DNA from: Volvariella volvacea V23 | Lineage: Eukaryota > Basidiomycota > Agaricomycetes > Agaricales > Pluteaceae | Assembly: GCA_000349905.1 (NCBI GenBank) | Contig: KB722736.1 | Span: forward strand, 3,298,754 to 3,362,753 | Direction: 5' to 3' | DNA: 64,000 bases | Notes under the pieces: generated by a model | Seen by the model: the letters and a program-made list of their open reading frames with translations, nothing else | Database searches by the model: none | Told to the model about the DNA's origin: nothing | Position numbers and translations under genes: made by a program | Shown: positions 46,178 through 58,993 of the stretch, piece by piece | Layout of the letters: the number at the start of each line of letters is the position of its first letter | Numbering within the stretch: position 1 is the stretch's first letter

Positions 46178-47123
46178 TGATTCCCTGGAGACTGAGAACA
46201 GCTATGTTGGTACGAATTCTGGATTGAGCAGCTTTCCGGAGGAAGCTGGAAGGGCACGTGACTGACGCGTTTGTTTGGTCTCCAAGAGGAAGGACAACAC
46301 CGCGCCGTGGATCGAGATTTGAAACTACTTCGCTTAGCGTCGCCTAGATTTATTGCTGTCACTGGGCGTGAAAGTTCAAAAGGTTGAATACAAGAAACGA
46401 GCAATAACTACAACACAAGCCACGTTGAATTTCGGAATTATGCTAGACATGGGGCAACAACAGAAGGCGCAGAGTGGTCTGATTTGTCATGAATCCTGAG
46501 TCAGTGTCATCAGTGTCGTAGTCCTGTCGGCGCCGAGCGGGATCCACAGGACCACAGACACGGTCGATTGCCTCATGAGTTGTTGTGGCGTGACTTTACG
46601 CCTTGACTGCGTGCGCAGAACTTACTGCTGCGCGCACTTGATGAGCGTCGTGCTTCCCAACTGCAGTCGCTGTTGCGCCAAATTGGTGCTCCATCTGGCG
46701 TAGGGGATAATAAAGTCCATGAGCATTATAGGGGCTCTCGATGGCAAACAAAGGAAGCAAAATGAAGGGATGAATTGCTTGAGTGGGAGAGTTGAGTGAC
46801 GGTGCTGACGGGATAGAAGGGCGTGAGAAAGGATTACATCAAGGAATCAGGCTGATTGAGCCGACACGACTTACCTCGTTCCCTCCTTTGCTTTAGATCC
46901 TGCCACCTTTTCGTCCCACTCTCCCAAGCCCCGAAAAGTCGTTCAATCGCAGCAGGACCTTTTGTCCTTGACTATTGCAAATGGCGCCATTCTTCCCCTC
47001 AAGGTGTGTTCGTCGTCTTGCACATACCTCCTCCCCTTTAAGTGCAGCTGCAGCAATTAACCTTCGTTCCCCCTCCGTCCAATCTCCCTTATTCATTGAT
47101 TACTTGCGCCTAATACTGTTTCA
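46178..47123. other. intergenic, divergent promoter region
   Basis: About 950 bases between COA3 and the membrane-protein gene. The last 200 bases contain CT-rich stretches upstream of the 47124 start. No further gene is seen. Confidence 0.4.
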
Positions 47124-48398
47124 ATGCTTCCGTCCAACTTCAGTAGCCTCACCAAAAGCTCTCATTGTAGATCCGCCTCGTTGGCCATTGCGCTGTTTGG
47201 GGTTGTTACCAACAGCATTTTCACACTTCAAGTCCTTGCTGCTTGGCGGTCCTTCAAATGGGAGCCTGAGAGTGAGTGGGAAGCATCCGTAGGGAGGTGG
47301 ACAATCGATGGCGTCAAGGTCATATGGCTATTGTTATTCGCCTACTTTGCCTCAGCAGCCTCTGTCTGCACAACCGGCCTCATTGGTATCGCAAAGGTAT
47401 GTCCTCGCACGATTAGTTCCACCTTATTCCACTCTATCTACGTTCTTCCATTCATCGCCTCACTGCACTATGCCTTCGTGCTTTGTGGGGGTGTTCCAAT
47501 CGACCCTGTTATCGCCGGCTACCCTCAGAACCTAACGCACCCTGTCTTTCTATTTATACAGCACAAGCCCTCTCTCGTACGGGCTTATCGCGACTACTCT
47601 ATCGTCGACTTTTCATTTTGCACGTTCTTTACGCTGCTGGCCACTTATGGAGCTTTCCAAACGTCCGCCCGCGCAGGTGTCTGTGAAGAACTCTCACATC
47701 ACCCTGAGCTTTTGCGCGATGTACTAGAGATGGGACTGAACCTAGAGAATTGCGAAAGATGGCTAGAGCGGGCGGTTCTGGCATTCGTCGCATTCATGGT
47801 CATCTTGACTGTTATTCGCGTGAGTGTCTTACTTCCTTCTGTCTTTTCCATACACGAGGCCAGTTATCCCCATTTGAGCATCATACCATCTAACATTTGC
47901 CTCGTTGGTGCACTTACTCATCATTAATGATTACAGCTTCATTTCTTGCTTGCCGTTTCAAGATATTATTCGTATTTGGCCCGGCATGATCAAGCTACGG
48001 CAAGCGTATTACCAACCTACCGTGATATCCCCGATTCCGACGGCGTTATTCAGCTTCAACAAAGAATCCTTCTTCTGCCTCGTTCACCATCGGAGCCACT
48101 GCCAGTCGATTACGAAGAAGATTACGAGCCAGTCATTTACGCTCCTATTCCGATGAGCTCGCTGCCGGCAGAGTTGGCACAAGATCTGCGAGATACAGCC
48201 ACCGAGGCATTGGTCACACAACTACGCCCTTCCGCTTCCCAAGCAACGGCAGCCACGTTAACCCAAGTATCGAGTTCATTTAGCCACCACCACTCTCATC
48301 GCGCTCATCGTCACCACCGGCATGGCCCTCGTCGCTCTTCAAGGTCGTCCTCGTCAGACTCGCTACCTTCTTATAAAGATGTGACAATTAAGGTTTAA
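47124..48398 (+). CDS. conserved membrane protein of unknown function
   Basis: Three exons (47124-47396, 47562-47819, 47937-48398), 330 aa. Four transmembrane segments: ASLAIALFGVVTNSIFTLQVL, VIWLLLFAYFASAASVCTTG, SIVDFSFCTFFTLLATYGAF and ALVLAFVAF-type near residues 160-180. Between helices 3 and 4 lies an acidic, cytosol-like segment with a repeated hydrophobic pattern (HHPELLRDVLEMGLNLENCERWLERAV). The tail is polar, with His/Arg clusters near the end (HHHSHRAHRHHRHGPRR). The introns, 165 and 117 nt, are unusually long for this window. I recall similar four-helix proteins in other basidiomycetes but know no function. Confidence 0.75.
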
Positions 48399-50601
48399 GT
48401 CTCGACGTTACCATAGTATTCACGCCCTCTAGCACTGCACTCCTTGTATTCATATCCCAGTCAATCACTAGGGTATCGCCTGACAGGCGTTATACCATTA
48501 CGATGATGCAATGTACATACCACCAGCCCCCCATTTTCGTGCGATGACTTTAATCGGACGCCGTACTTATTCATGGTTAGTCCGTATCTATGCATCTCTC
48601 TTGTCTTCCGGAGTCGTTTGCCCATCGATTATTATTGGGCGAATGGCTCCTTTCTCGTCTCGTTTTCTGTCGCCTGCCGTTCTACTTGTTCGCTACTGCA
48701 CTCCTTGTTGTACATTGCCTCCCAAATCTATGCATCCCAACGCTATCTGGTCGGCCCGAGTTATGATGACTTTGTGTTGTGATAAGCACAGGTTGTGTTG
48801 GTAAGGATCAGAAAAGGGTTTGGCTTACGGTCTTCATGTATATGTATTTCGGAAACAATTCTCGACTCACGAGCTTGATGTTGGAAAGGGCATACCTTAT
48901 ATTGTACGGAAAGCTATACGGGGATAGAATCCAAAGATTTGGATTTTCTCAACGTTTCTACGTCATGTCATCCAGCACCTGCTGGTCAAGGAGAACACAG
49001 TAGCTATATGTGAGATACATTGAATCTTGAACACCGTGACGCTACTAGGGCATGTCCGGTATGCTACTGAATGAAGAAACAAATAAGGGTGACTCCAATC
49101 TCCACACTGCGCCCCACCATAGAGTAGGACCTTTGGCCAGACCGAGATACATACTGCATCGAAGATCGCCCATATGGGTCAATTTAGCATGGTGCGCGCT
49201 GTAAGGTCTTAAGGTGTGAGTTACCGCCCCCGAAGCGATCCCGAGTCCAGACCTGGTGTCGAGACCCGGTGAATAGGTGAATATAGCCCATGGGGGAGGA
49301 TCGCAATCTGGTGATTGGACCCGACTGCTGGCATTGTGGTTGTGGAACTTTGGTCGCTCGTTGATGCATGTGAACGGGAATACAACATTGGAGCTAGGAT
49401 TCTTGGAAGTGTCGAGCATGGATGTGGTAATACTTCTGTGGCGGGTGCCAGTCGTGCGAGTGGACACGGGTGCAGTGGTTCATAGCTGGAGCAGAGCAAA
49501 CCATGGCGAAAGCGTGCCTTTGAGACTGCTGGAGGTGAAACTCTCATGGTGCTCTCGTCCCCGTGCGGCGTACATGCGTCTGCAAGCCAGTGCCTGTCGG
49601 GAGATCATGGGTTAGTCAGTGGTCTAGAATGTGAACGGGCGCCCACCATTTCTGCGATTCGGCAACAGAGGGCGAGTCTCGTGGCTCATAACGGCTAGTT
49701 CTCGACAAGCCCAGCTAGCTGCGCCTCAAAAATTGCAGCTTCTAGCCGATGTCGTGAACGGTAGCAGGATGTGAGCCAAGGGACCCACTCGTACGTGTTG
49801 GTGACATGCCCTGCCGACTTTCTTGCAGCCAACAGGGAGACCAATTAGAGCGCTGCCCTACATTCGCGTTGGACCGCGCAAGCTCCACGGAGTGCTGGGT
49901 CAGATCTCCCTCCTGCATCGGGGTTGTGCCATCATTTTTTATCACAAACAATCAAGCCCCGGGAATCTCGACTGAATTCGTTTGCCGTGCATCTAGGCCC
50001 AGATCGACTCTCGTCAGCTATCTGCTAGCCCTTCTTATTGCACTTGCCATACCCACCTGATATCCTCATCTCCTTCCTTCCTTCCCCCCACCAAGTCCTA
50101 TCTGCGGCCAGCACCTGGTCAGAGTCTGCTGTCCCGGAGTAGGATATCAAAAGCTTGACGCGTGAGTATGCGCACTTCTGGTCGCGTTCTCAGCTTCTAT
50201 CCTCATTAGAATTAAAACGCCTATTCTGATGCCCTTCTGCTCTCAGCCAAACCTGGTCACTTGATTCCCGCGTGCTGAGAGGCCAGTTCTGTAAACACCC
50301 ACACACTCCACCTCCAACCACCGCAACGCCCTACGCATCCTCTCCTGCTGCTCCGTAGTTTAGCCTGCGCCTGTGGACTACCAGCCCGGACGACAATCCC
50401 AAAAGGCCAAACTTGCGTCGCACCCACTATCACCACAGCTTACCGCCGCACTTTAACGAATTACTTCAATCATCAAAAATTTCGAATTCGCTTTTGAGGG
50501 TCATCTAACCGCGTTTCACGATCGTATACGACTAACTATATCACAAAAGTACCCATCGACATAATATCCCGTTACGACCAGCAGGCCCCACGTCAAGAAG
50601 T
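48399..50601. other. long intergenic region, no convincing gene
   Basis: About 2.2 kb. Frames such as 49045-49467 (minus) have no recognisable motif and no intron-consistent extensions. The last 500 bases upstream of TPA1 are CT-rich and could form a leader with introns. I see no repeats or tRNA. Confidence 0.4.
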
Positions 50602-53394
50602 ATGACCAAAGATAACAGACGTTCAGCATCCCCAGACGCTCTGGAGTCCCCTACAGCCACGAAGAGACAGAAACTCTCACATGGTACTTCGGCCTGCCAT
50701 AATTACCGGTTATGCAACTGATGAGTTCGTTCGTCCACAGCAGGGGTTAATGGAAATGGACACCCCGTCACATCTAAAGTGAGGCCGGAATCCACCCAAA
50801 ATGAGCAAAAGATCCCGGTACCCAAGGCCAACGGGAATGGGGTTTCGCACAGCAATGGTCACCCCATCCAACCAGTTGCGATTGGGAGTGTGTTGGGCCA
50901 ACTAGCAGATCCCGCAGACGCTTTCTTACCCGAGCTATTTGATCATAACAATGTCGCGAAGCTCAATACTGCATACTCATCTAACCAGCCTTACAAGTAT
51001 GCGATGGTGGAGAAACTGTTCCGTGATGAATTACTGAAGAAGGTCAAGGATGAGTGCCTGAGTGAACTGAATTTCACCGAGAAAGAGACGGACATCTACA
51101 AGGTGGGTCTATAGTCTCCCCTCTTGTAGATTTTGCAAATTTTTTCTTGCGCAAGGGTCGCTACTCTTCTGGCGTCTTGCGTCATGAGCCCTGATGTCTT
51201 GTCGTCTCTCGGGCACCCGCTGATTTCACTTCACCTCGACAAGTGTGGAGGTTAATTATCGAGTGGGTCCAGCCCGGTCCAGCTTTGACGTTGGCCCATT
51301 GATCCGTCTCTTCTCCCGCTCGCGTCCCTGCCTGTCTGTCAATTCTCCGGCTACGCCTTGGACTCCCTGGGAAACTGATTCAGGGCGTAGACGCGACGCG
51401 AGGCCTACACGTTTCGTCGTTCTCAATCGCCCGTTAGATATTATTTACCCCAGGTGGCCCTGCTAACAAACGTCGTTTTATCACGCATATATCCAGGTGA
51501 ATCAGACTGGAGACCTTGCCTCTCTGAACTACCTCACTTCATCGCAAATATCCCTTCTTCCTAACCTCCTTGCTCTTCGCGATGCTCTCTACTCGCCCAA
51601 ATTCCGGCAGTTCCTACAAACCGTAACCGGGTGCGGTCCACTGTCCGGTAAAAAACAAGACATGTCCGTCAATTCGTACACAAAAGGCTGTCACCTTCTC
51701 AATCATGATGATGTGATCGGTACGCGACGCGTATCGTACATCCTCTACATGCCACTGCCCCACTACCAGCTGTGGCAGAAAGAATGGGGAGGGGCTTTGG
51801 AGCTATATCCCGTGAAATCCGGTGAAGACGGGCAACTCGAGCCGGAGAGCGTACCCTCCAAGAGCATTCCGCCAAGCTGGAACCAGTTTATCTTCTTCGA
51901 AGTCCAGCCCGGAAGGAGTTTCCACTCAGTTGAGGAGGTTGTCGTTGGCGGCGAGAGAGAGGATGGAAGAGAGAGACTAAGTATATCTGGCTGGTTCCAT
52001 GCTGCTCAAGAGGGTGAAGAAGGATATGTACCTGATCCACCTACCTCAGAGATTTTTAAGAGCTCAAGAGAGCAATTGGTATGCTCACAGCATCTCCAGG
52101 GAGCGCATTTTGACTCAACATCGTTCTCAGGCATCAACAGAAACCCAGTTCAATGCGTACCCTGAGAGTACCCCTGCTCCGCTTCCTGATGCTGGACTGT
52201 CAGAAGAGCACATTGCTTTCCTGTCCGAATTCCTCAACCCCGTCTACCTGCAACCCCGCACGATGAGGGCTCTAGCAGCCCGATTTGTAGAGGAATCATC
52301 ACTTGAACTTCATTCCTTCCTCTGCAATGCTCTCGCAGAAAGCCTGGAACCTCGTTTGCGCGAGCTAGATACCAAAGACGGACTTGGGAAAGATCGAGTA
52401 GGCCTCATCCCCTCACACAGCTGCGGCACGAACGGAACTTGGACCATTAAAGGTCCTCCACATAAATGGCGATACTGTGTCTTGAAACCTCACGAAAAAG
52501 ATGGTCCTGCAGAGGCCGTTTCACCACGAGCTGCACATGGCTCTTCAGACGAGATCTTGAGGAGTTTGCAGGACGAGCTGTTCCCCAGTCCGGCGTTTAG
52601 GGCGTGGCTGGCTATTGTATCGCATTTGTTGCCGTTGAGGTATTCGTCGGAAGCCAGGAGGTTTAGACCTGGTTTGGATTACACACTAGCTACGAGTGAA
52701 GAGAAGGAGGCCCGGCTGGATGTGGTACTTGGATTGACACCGGAAGTACAGCAAACGACGAGGGATGGCGATAAGAGCAAGAGAAGAGCACATCACCCCG
52801 TTGTTCACGGATGGCAAGCTGAGTGGGGTGGCTGGGAGGTTTGCATCCCTTGACGGGTTTAGCCCTATTCGATCGCTAATTGACAACGTTTAGTGTTATA
52901 TGGCACCCCACGATGAAGAAGATGATCCAGCTGTCTATCGCTCTAGCGTTCACAAGAAATCCAAGCCAGCAATCCCTGAGCCTGCACCATCAAAAATCAA
53001 TGGCACTTCGTCGTCGTCGTCACCATCCCAGCGCAACGGTGGGGCTTCAAGTAGTAAACACGCAAGCGGAAATGGCAGTGGATCACCTCGCAACGGCGCA
53101 GATAGACGGAGCAGCTCCAACTCGCCTGTTCCCATGGATGAGGACGAAGAAGAGGGAGAAGAGGAAGATAGCACACTCTTGACTGTCCAACCTGGATTTA
53201 ATCGTCTACTACTGGTCTTGCGAGACGAGAGGGTGATGAGATTCGTCAAATACGTCTCTGCAGCTGCTGAAGGTTCGAGGTGGGACGTATGCGGTGAATA
53301 CGAAGTTGGTATGGTGCAAGAGGATTCAGAGGAGGAAGGAGACGACAGTGGATCCCTTCGCAGTCGGTCGAGTGAGGCCTCGATGGCTGAATAG
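50602..53394 (+). CDS. TPA1: prolyl 3,4-dihydroxylase TPA1/OGFOD1
   Basis: Fe(II)/2-oxoglutarate oxygenase. After an N-terminal disordered region, the catalytic double-stranded beta-helix shows the HxD pair (LLNHDDVIGTRRVSYILYMP), the distal iron-binding His in PGRSFHSVEEV and the 2-OG-binding Arg in RLSISGWFH. A second, non-catalytic helix domain follows (FLSEFLNPVYLQPRTMRALAARF). The C-terminus is acidic and Ser-rich. In yeast and human it hydroxylates ribosomal protein uS12 and affects translation termination. An in-frame join over 51103-51496 (394 nt) is the longest intron I find in the window. A short intron precedes CYMAPHDEEDDP. Confidence 0.93.
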
Positions 53395-53739
53395 AACAAA
53401 AATGCTTGTAGGACATTTTGTTGAAGTTTTACGCCGAAATAATTATTTTTGTATCATCCGTGCCCTCTTGCCTTTCTCTTTTTCGAGCGCCGTAGTTGAA
53501 GCTTGCCTTGCCATGCTTTTGGCTATGATAATCGGAACTGGAAAGTTGAGCTGGGTCGGGGGTGTATATATACGATTGTTACCAGTAGCCCTTTCTCAAG
53601 CTTGTATCTCTGAAGTCTAATCATGTTTAAATGCTGCTCTTCCAACCAAGGCTCGAGTGCGATGTTCACTGGTCGCTGAGACATCAGTACTGACTATTAC
53701 ATGCGCGTACATCTGGGTATTGGTCTATATGAAAAACTC
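53395..53739. other. intergenic, convergent
   Basis: 345 bases between the 3' ends of TPA1 and the RRM gene. No gene is seen. Confidence 0.45.
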
Positions 53740-55564
53740 TTACTCTCCAAACTTGATCTTCTTGCCTTGACTAGGCATAATAGCAACAGATTCTCGCTTC
53801 GCGGTAGCCAGAGCTGCACCCGGTTTGGGCCTGTGCTTTGGCCCTCTCTGCCCTCCACTGATTCTCGGACCTCCTCCCACCTTCCTCTTCTCCACAACTT
53901 TCGGCTCTGTTTCTTGGTTATCATCATTCGGAGCCTTGTTGACCCTTCCGCCATCATCCTTAGTATCCTCCTTGTCATAGGCTGAATCTTTCTTTGGCTT
54001 AACTCCCTCCACATCACCTCTTCCTAGGCCATTGTCGCCACCTCTCTTCTTGCCCTTTTGCGGGGCACTGCCATCAGCGACGAGGTGCTTTGACGCGCCT
54101 CGTTTTACAGCATCTATGCTGGCATATTCTACAACTAGCTGTCGACCATTCAGTCGATGATTTTTCGGATTGATTAGCACAGAGGTGGCTGCTTCTGTTG
54201 ACACAAAATCAACGAACGCGAACCTAGAATCGTGATGGCAGCGAAATCAGAACCCAGTAAAGCAGGGAAGAGATCAGAATTCCACCGCCAAGAGCTAAGC
54301 GAGCATAGGCTCTCAAAGTCGTTCTCCGGCGGTTCAAGAGAAGGAAGAAGTGCTGATTAAAGTATACACACCCTTTACATGCTCCACTATCCTCGAACGT
54401 CCCCATCCGAATTTTTCTTATCCACTCGTCGCTCGCCTCTTTGCCATTTCCAGCGCTCTTGGCCTCTCCTTCACTCTTCTGTGGCCGAGGGTGTTTATGA
54501 GCTTCGAATAGCATCTTGATATCAGCTTCTGTAGTCTCAAATCCTAAATTCCCTAGGAATAGCGTAGGTGCTGGAGGTTGCTTCTGGACCTTGAGAATTT
54601 TTTGAGCAGTCTTGGAGTGCGTTTGTGAACTGGTGGTTGGGGCAGTTCCCTCAGGTACTGGGCGCCCAGTGAAGTCGTCACCTACGGCATATTAGAGCCG
54701 AATTGAATGGAGAGAATGAAGGATGTACCATCTTTAATGAGCAATTTCCGCCCGGTCAAAGGCTGCTCTGACAATGCAATTGCTGCTATTTTACCGTCTG
54801 GCGTAGCAAAATCCACATAGGCGAAGCTAGAGGCGGATTGGCTGGTGTCATTAACAAACTCGATACTGGGGGTGAAAGACGGACCCACGATTTTCACCCT
54901 TCTTCATCTGCCCAAACCCATTAGCACCAGGAGTGTTAGGAATCCTCATAGGCATATTAACCCTCGTAATCTCTCCACACTCGCCAAAGAACTTCTTCAA
55001 ATCGTCCACTGTAGTTTTATACGACAGATTTCCAACCCACACCGAATTTTGCCTTCCACCCTCAGCTGTAGGTGCAACAACCTTTGCAGACCCATCCTGG
55101 AGCTTCTGCTTCTTGGAAGGCCGCTTGATATCATCCCGTTGTGGTCCTTCCTGGTGCTGCGTGAGTTTTTGCAGCTTTTGTTCTCGTTTGCGCTGTCGAC
55201 GCTTCTCTGCATGCGACAGAGTTGGCTCGTCTTGCATAGCTTCGTCCTCGTCGTCCTGCTCTCCATCATCATCACTCGCCACCTGAGTCTTCTTTTGGGG
55301 TGCGTCTCCTTTTCCTTTTGCTTTCCCTTTGCCTTTTGGTGGCGATTTGACTTCCGCTTGCTCCTCCTCTTCCTCATTTGTACTGGCCTCCGATTCTTCA
55401 TCGTCGCTACTCGAGACCTCCTCGCTCTCATCTTCACTATCATCGTCCACTACGGGTCGTACTGCCTCCGGGACAGGGTCTCTTTTGCGCTTTTTCGGCG
55501 TAAGAGAATCCTTGTGAGGAGATGGAGCCTCAGACGAAGCTGGCTTTGGCGCTTTACGAGCCAT
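53740..55564 (-). CDS. nucleolar RNA-binding protein with two RRMs, NOP13-like
   Basis: The start at 55564 gives a basic-acidic N-terminal arm (KPASSEAPSP...DDDSEDESEEVSSSDDEES...EEEEEQAEV, then KKKGK-type basic runs), typical of nucleolar proteins. RRM1 follows: SVWVGNLSYKTTVDDLKKFF, then an intron after NTPGANG, FAYVDFATPDGKIAAIAL. RRM2 reads PTLFLGNLGFETTEADIKMLF, then SGACKGFAFVDFVSTEAATSVLI. The C-terminus is Lys/Gly-rich. The two-RRM layout with RNP1 cores FAYVDF/FAFVDF resembles yeast Nop13, which associates with pre-ribosomes. The two-RRM content is certain; the NOP13 assignment is by architecture. Confidence 0.72.
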
Positions 55565-56198
55565 TTTGCGCAAGTCACCTGGCGGACTAGCTGAGATATA
55601 GAACGGAAGAATACATATATCTTCGAGTACATTTGCAAATCTGCCTCTTGCAGATTTTTGCACGTGACCGCAAATTCGATTCCTATGATTGTCCAAGCTC
55701 AAGTACAGCGCCTACGATAAAATGAACGGTGAAATGAATGAAGAGAGTCTGTTTGCATATAAAGATTGATGTGTAACATGCATGCCGAAATACAAACGCA
55801 GCAGCTAATCGTATTCCGTTATCCAAAGAGTAGCTCAGGTGATTCAATGCGAGCAAACGTAAACCAGACTGAAAACGTATGCGCAGCGAATCAGAGCGAC
55901 GAGTGGAGAAAATAGATGGACGAAATGAAGGTACCGAGTTGTGGGATATGTATGAGAGATGAAAGAGAAGATGAATGAATGTGCCTATTTCCTCCAAGTT
56001 TGGTTTTTCTATATACTACTGTGGTTGCAGATAAAATATATATGCAGATGAAAGCAGGAAGGATGATGGGCAACAGGAATAAAACAAAAGACGACATATG
56101 GGACAACAAGATTGAATCAAAAGCATAGGACGGCGATGAAGCATTGTAGATGATTGGTGGGTGGGCAGGAGGGCCAGGTAGAAAGGTTAATTGGAGTA
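55565..56198. other. intergenic
   Basis: 634 bases between the NOP13-like start and the 3' end of the coiled-coil gene, which lies on the same strand. No gene is seen. Confidence 0.4.
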
Positions 56199-58993
56199 TC
56201 ACCGACGGATTGACGCTCTCCTGTGTTCTGCCTCTCCCAAAACCGACTTTGGCCCTCTCTTGGCCATGGCCCACAAGAATACGAGGATGATAACACAGAA
56301 CTGGAGCCACAACCAAATCTCGAGCACGAACCCAACTATACCAGTTCTCTGGGATTTGGCTGGCGCACTGGCACCCGCGTCTCTGGCTCTTACAACCCTT
56401 CCGGGAGTGCTATCCTCTTCATCGCTTGTTTGTGTTTCCTTTCCGTCAGAGGAGCCATATCGCCCATGGAAGCTTTCCATGACGGTGTCGATAGCCGATG
56501 CTAACCGGATAGGCAAAGGCGTAACGGGCCTACCCACATCCCCCTCTCCACCCTCAGGCTCACCAAAGTGTCTTAACTCAAGGGCATCTTCATCACCAAT
56601 CTCCGAATGACCGTCATCTCTCACCATTCCAGAAAGAGTATCCGCAAATCTCCCGTCAACCCATCGACTAGTCCTGGATCTGACGGTCTGCGTCATCTTT
56701 TGGTATCGTGCCCTACCGATCGAGCCTGCTTTCTCCAAGGCCAATCTATCAGGTGTAGGAGGTTCAATGGAAAGCTTAAGGGCGCTATTGGCGAATGAGT
56801 CGGGTGTAGGGAGGACGCCAGACGTGGTGGTGGAGGTGTGCTCTGAGACGCATGGTGAACCCACGACATTCATGCCTCCATTCATTGGAGGAGTTGCAGT
56901 CGATAATCGGACCTGCGGGGTCGGCGAAGGCGAATTAGGTGCTGATATCCCAGCGAGTTCATATATACTACTGGTTCGGAGATGTTGCTTATCATTCAAG
57001 CCCCAACTATATGCACCTCCTAATTCACTCTGGAGTGTAGGTCGAGAGTGATCAATAGGTGAAAGGTCCAATGGACGCTGATACGGCGGAGTAGCGAGAC
57101 TTAGAGAAGAAAGGGCTGGGGAGGTTAGGCCAGTACTGCTCAAAGACCACGAGTGTTTATGATTATGAGTGCTGGAAGGGAATGGAACGGGGAGGTTGAG
57201 GGGTTTGGACCGAGCAAAGCGTACAGTTTCGCTTGCTTTCCTTGCGGACTGCGGCTCAAAAAGATCTATCACAGATTTCCTGGACCTGTGGTGTCCGCCG
57301 GAGTAACCCAGCAGTGCAGTATCGTCGTACGAATCGATCGCACTAACTGTCCTTCGTCTGGTGCTTCGCGAACGTACCGTGGCTTCTGAAGCAGAGGTGG
57401 GAAGCGCATGATCCTCTTCGTCCTGACCATCCACAAGTTCCACTTCGCCGTCAGGGTGATCGGCCAATGCTTCGTAGACCTTTGTAATGTTCTCGGTGTC
57501 CTTTTGCACGGCCTGAAGCTGGTTCTTCGTCTCTATCTGCTGTTCAATGATCCGCGAGTTGGTATCTTCTAGCTCCTTGATTTTCTCCAATAATTGTGAT
57601 ATAAGAGCGTTCTCCAACGGCACTGCGTTCCATTCAACGGAGGGGGATGTTTGAAGCGATTTTCGGCCTGTTCGCCCACTTCCTGGCGCGGAGCCTGGCT
57701 GTGAGCTGGAGCCGCTAGTGGGGAATAGCACTGATCCAGGACCACCAAACGCGGCACTTCCAGGTGCAAAGTCCCTGATTTCCGTCTCCTCATCGGGATC
57801 TCCGTGATCATGCGCATTGTACCTTGAGGCTCTCAACCGAGCTCCTCTCTCCTTCTTTCTCCATGCTTCTTCGACAGCCTTCTCTGCATCAAAATTGTTC
57901 TTTGCTTTCTCTTCCAACTCTTGACTACGTGCTTGAGTCTTCTCCAGCTCTTCGCGTAAGGTTGCGATTTCCTTCTCCAGACGCTTTAATACTCGTCGCC
58001 CAGATTGATCAGAAACTTGTGCGTCTGCTTCTAATCTCTCTAGTTTGTCGAGGAGCTCGGCGTTCTGGTCAGCGAGGAGTGATATATCAGCTGGTGTAAC
58101 GGATATCCTCCGTCCTCCTCCGACATGGACGCCGCCGGGGGCTCTGTATGTAGGATACGGGGAATTCGCGGCACTGATAATTGAATCCGAAGTCGAGCGG
58201 CTGAGACTGGACGAAGGGGTGCGTGATAGAGGTACTGGGGACATGGCAGGAGAAGCAATGGGGGAGAGAGGAAGGCGTCCGAGCAGGGTCTGATGCTTAT
58301 GCTTGAGCGCGACGTTGTTTTCGTATAAACTTTTAACGGCTGCAGCAGTATGACCTAACTCTGTTTCACCCAACCCGAGGGCCGATTCGAGATATCCGAC
58401 CACGAGGTGTAGCCCAAGGGTTGCAGGTTGTAAAGAAGAAAAGGGTCACCGTCAGCCACCTAATTCGAGAGCCCGAGATGCGTCTTCGTGCCCTTCCAAG
58501 ACAGTGGAGCACGAGCAAAGACGCGGAAGTAAAACCGTGGGGGGAAGGGGGACTAAAAATAAAGAGAAAACATACCCGTTTCGCGTTCTTTGATCAAATC
58601 GCCCGCTTTTCCAAGCAATTCATTTAGCTCCTCTTTACTCCGCTCCGCCAGCCACGCTGCGATGTCCTTCTTCTCCATGTCAGCTTCATACGTCCCGAGC
58701 GTTTGATACTGTTGACCCTGTTGATCTTGAGAGTCAACCGAGGCCTCGACAGGGGACTCCCAGCCCATTTTCTGATAGGTGGCAATCATAGGGGAGCCGA
58801 GGAGGGTGTCCAGGCGTGGCTGACGTTGTGTGGTGTTCGTCCCCGTGGGGCTGAGCTTGGATTTGACCCCCGGCGTGTCCGCGGACGATGGAGCGTAGGC
58901 TGGAGGCGGCGTAGCTGGCTTATGGTAGTTGGAAGTGCGGCGAGCTCTTGCTGGAGGTCTTGGTCGTGGCGTCTCGTGGGTGTTGGCAAGCAT
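56199..58993 (-). CDS. tail-anchored coiled-coil protein, unknown
   Basis: Two exons (58576-58993, 56199-58360) joined over 215 nt give 859 aa; the join restores ERETELGHTAAAVKSLYENN in frame. The N-terminus is Pro/Thr-rich with a MIATYQKMGW element. Coiled-coil stretches lie at about residues 110-180 and 200-290 (ELLDKLERLEADAQV, ETKNQLQAVQKDTENITKV), interspersed with Ser-rich disordered blocks. One hydrophobic helix sits near the very end (EIWLWLQFCVIILVFLWAMA) followed by a short basic tail, so it should be tail-anchored, facing the cytosol. I do not recognise the family. Fungal cortical or organelle tethers have similar architecture. Confidence 0.8.

Noticed and set aside
46975..47292. 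Frame starting MAPFFPSRC upstream of the membrane-protein gene
   Set aside because: It overlaps the real gene in another frame; the start at 47124 opens the true transmembrane protein.
49045..49467. Minus-strand frame of 140 codons in the long intergenic region
   Set aside because: No motif, no plausible start context and low complexity; it looks like chance.
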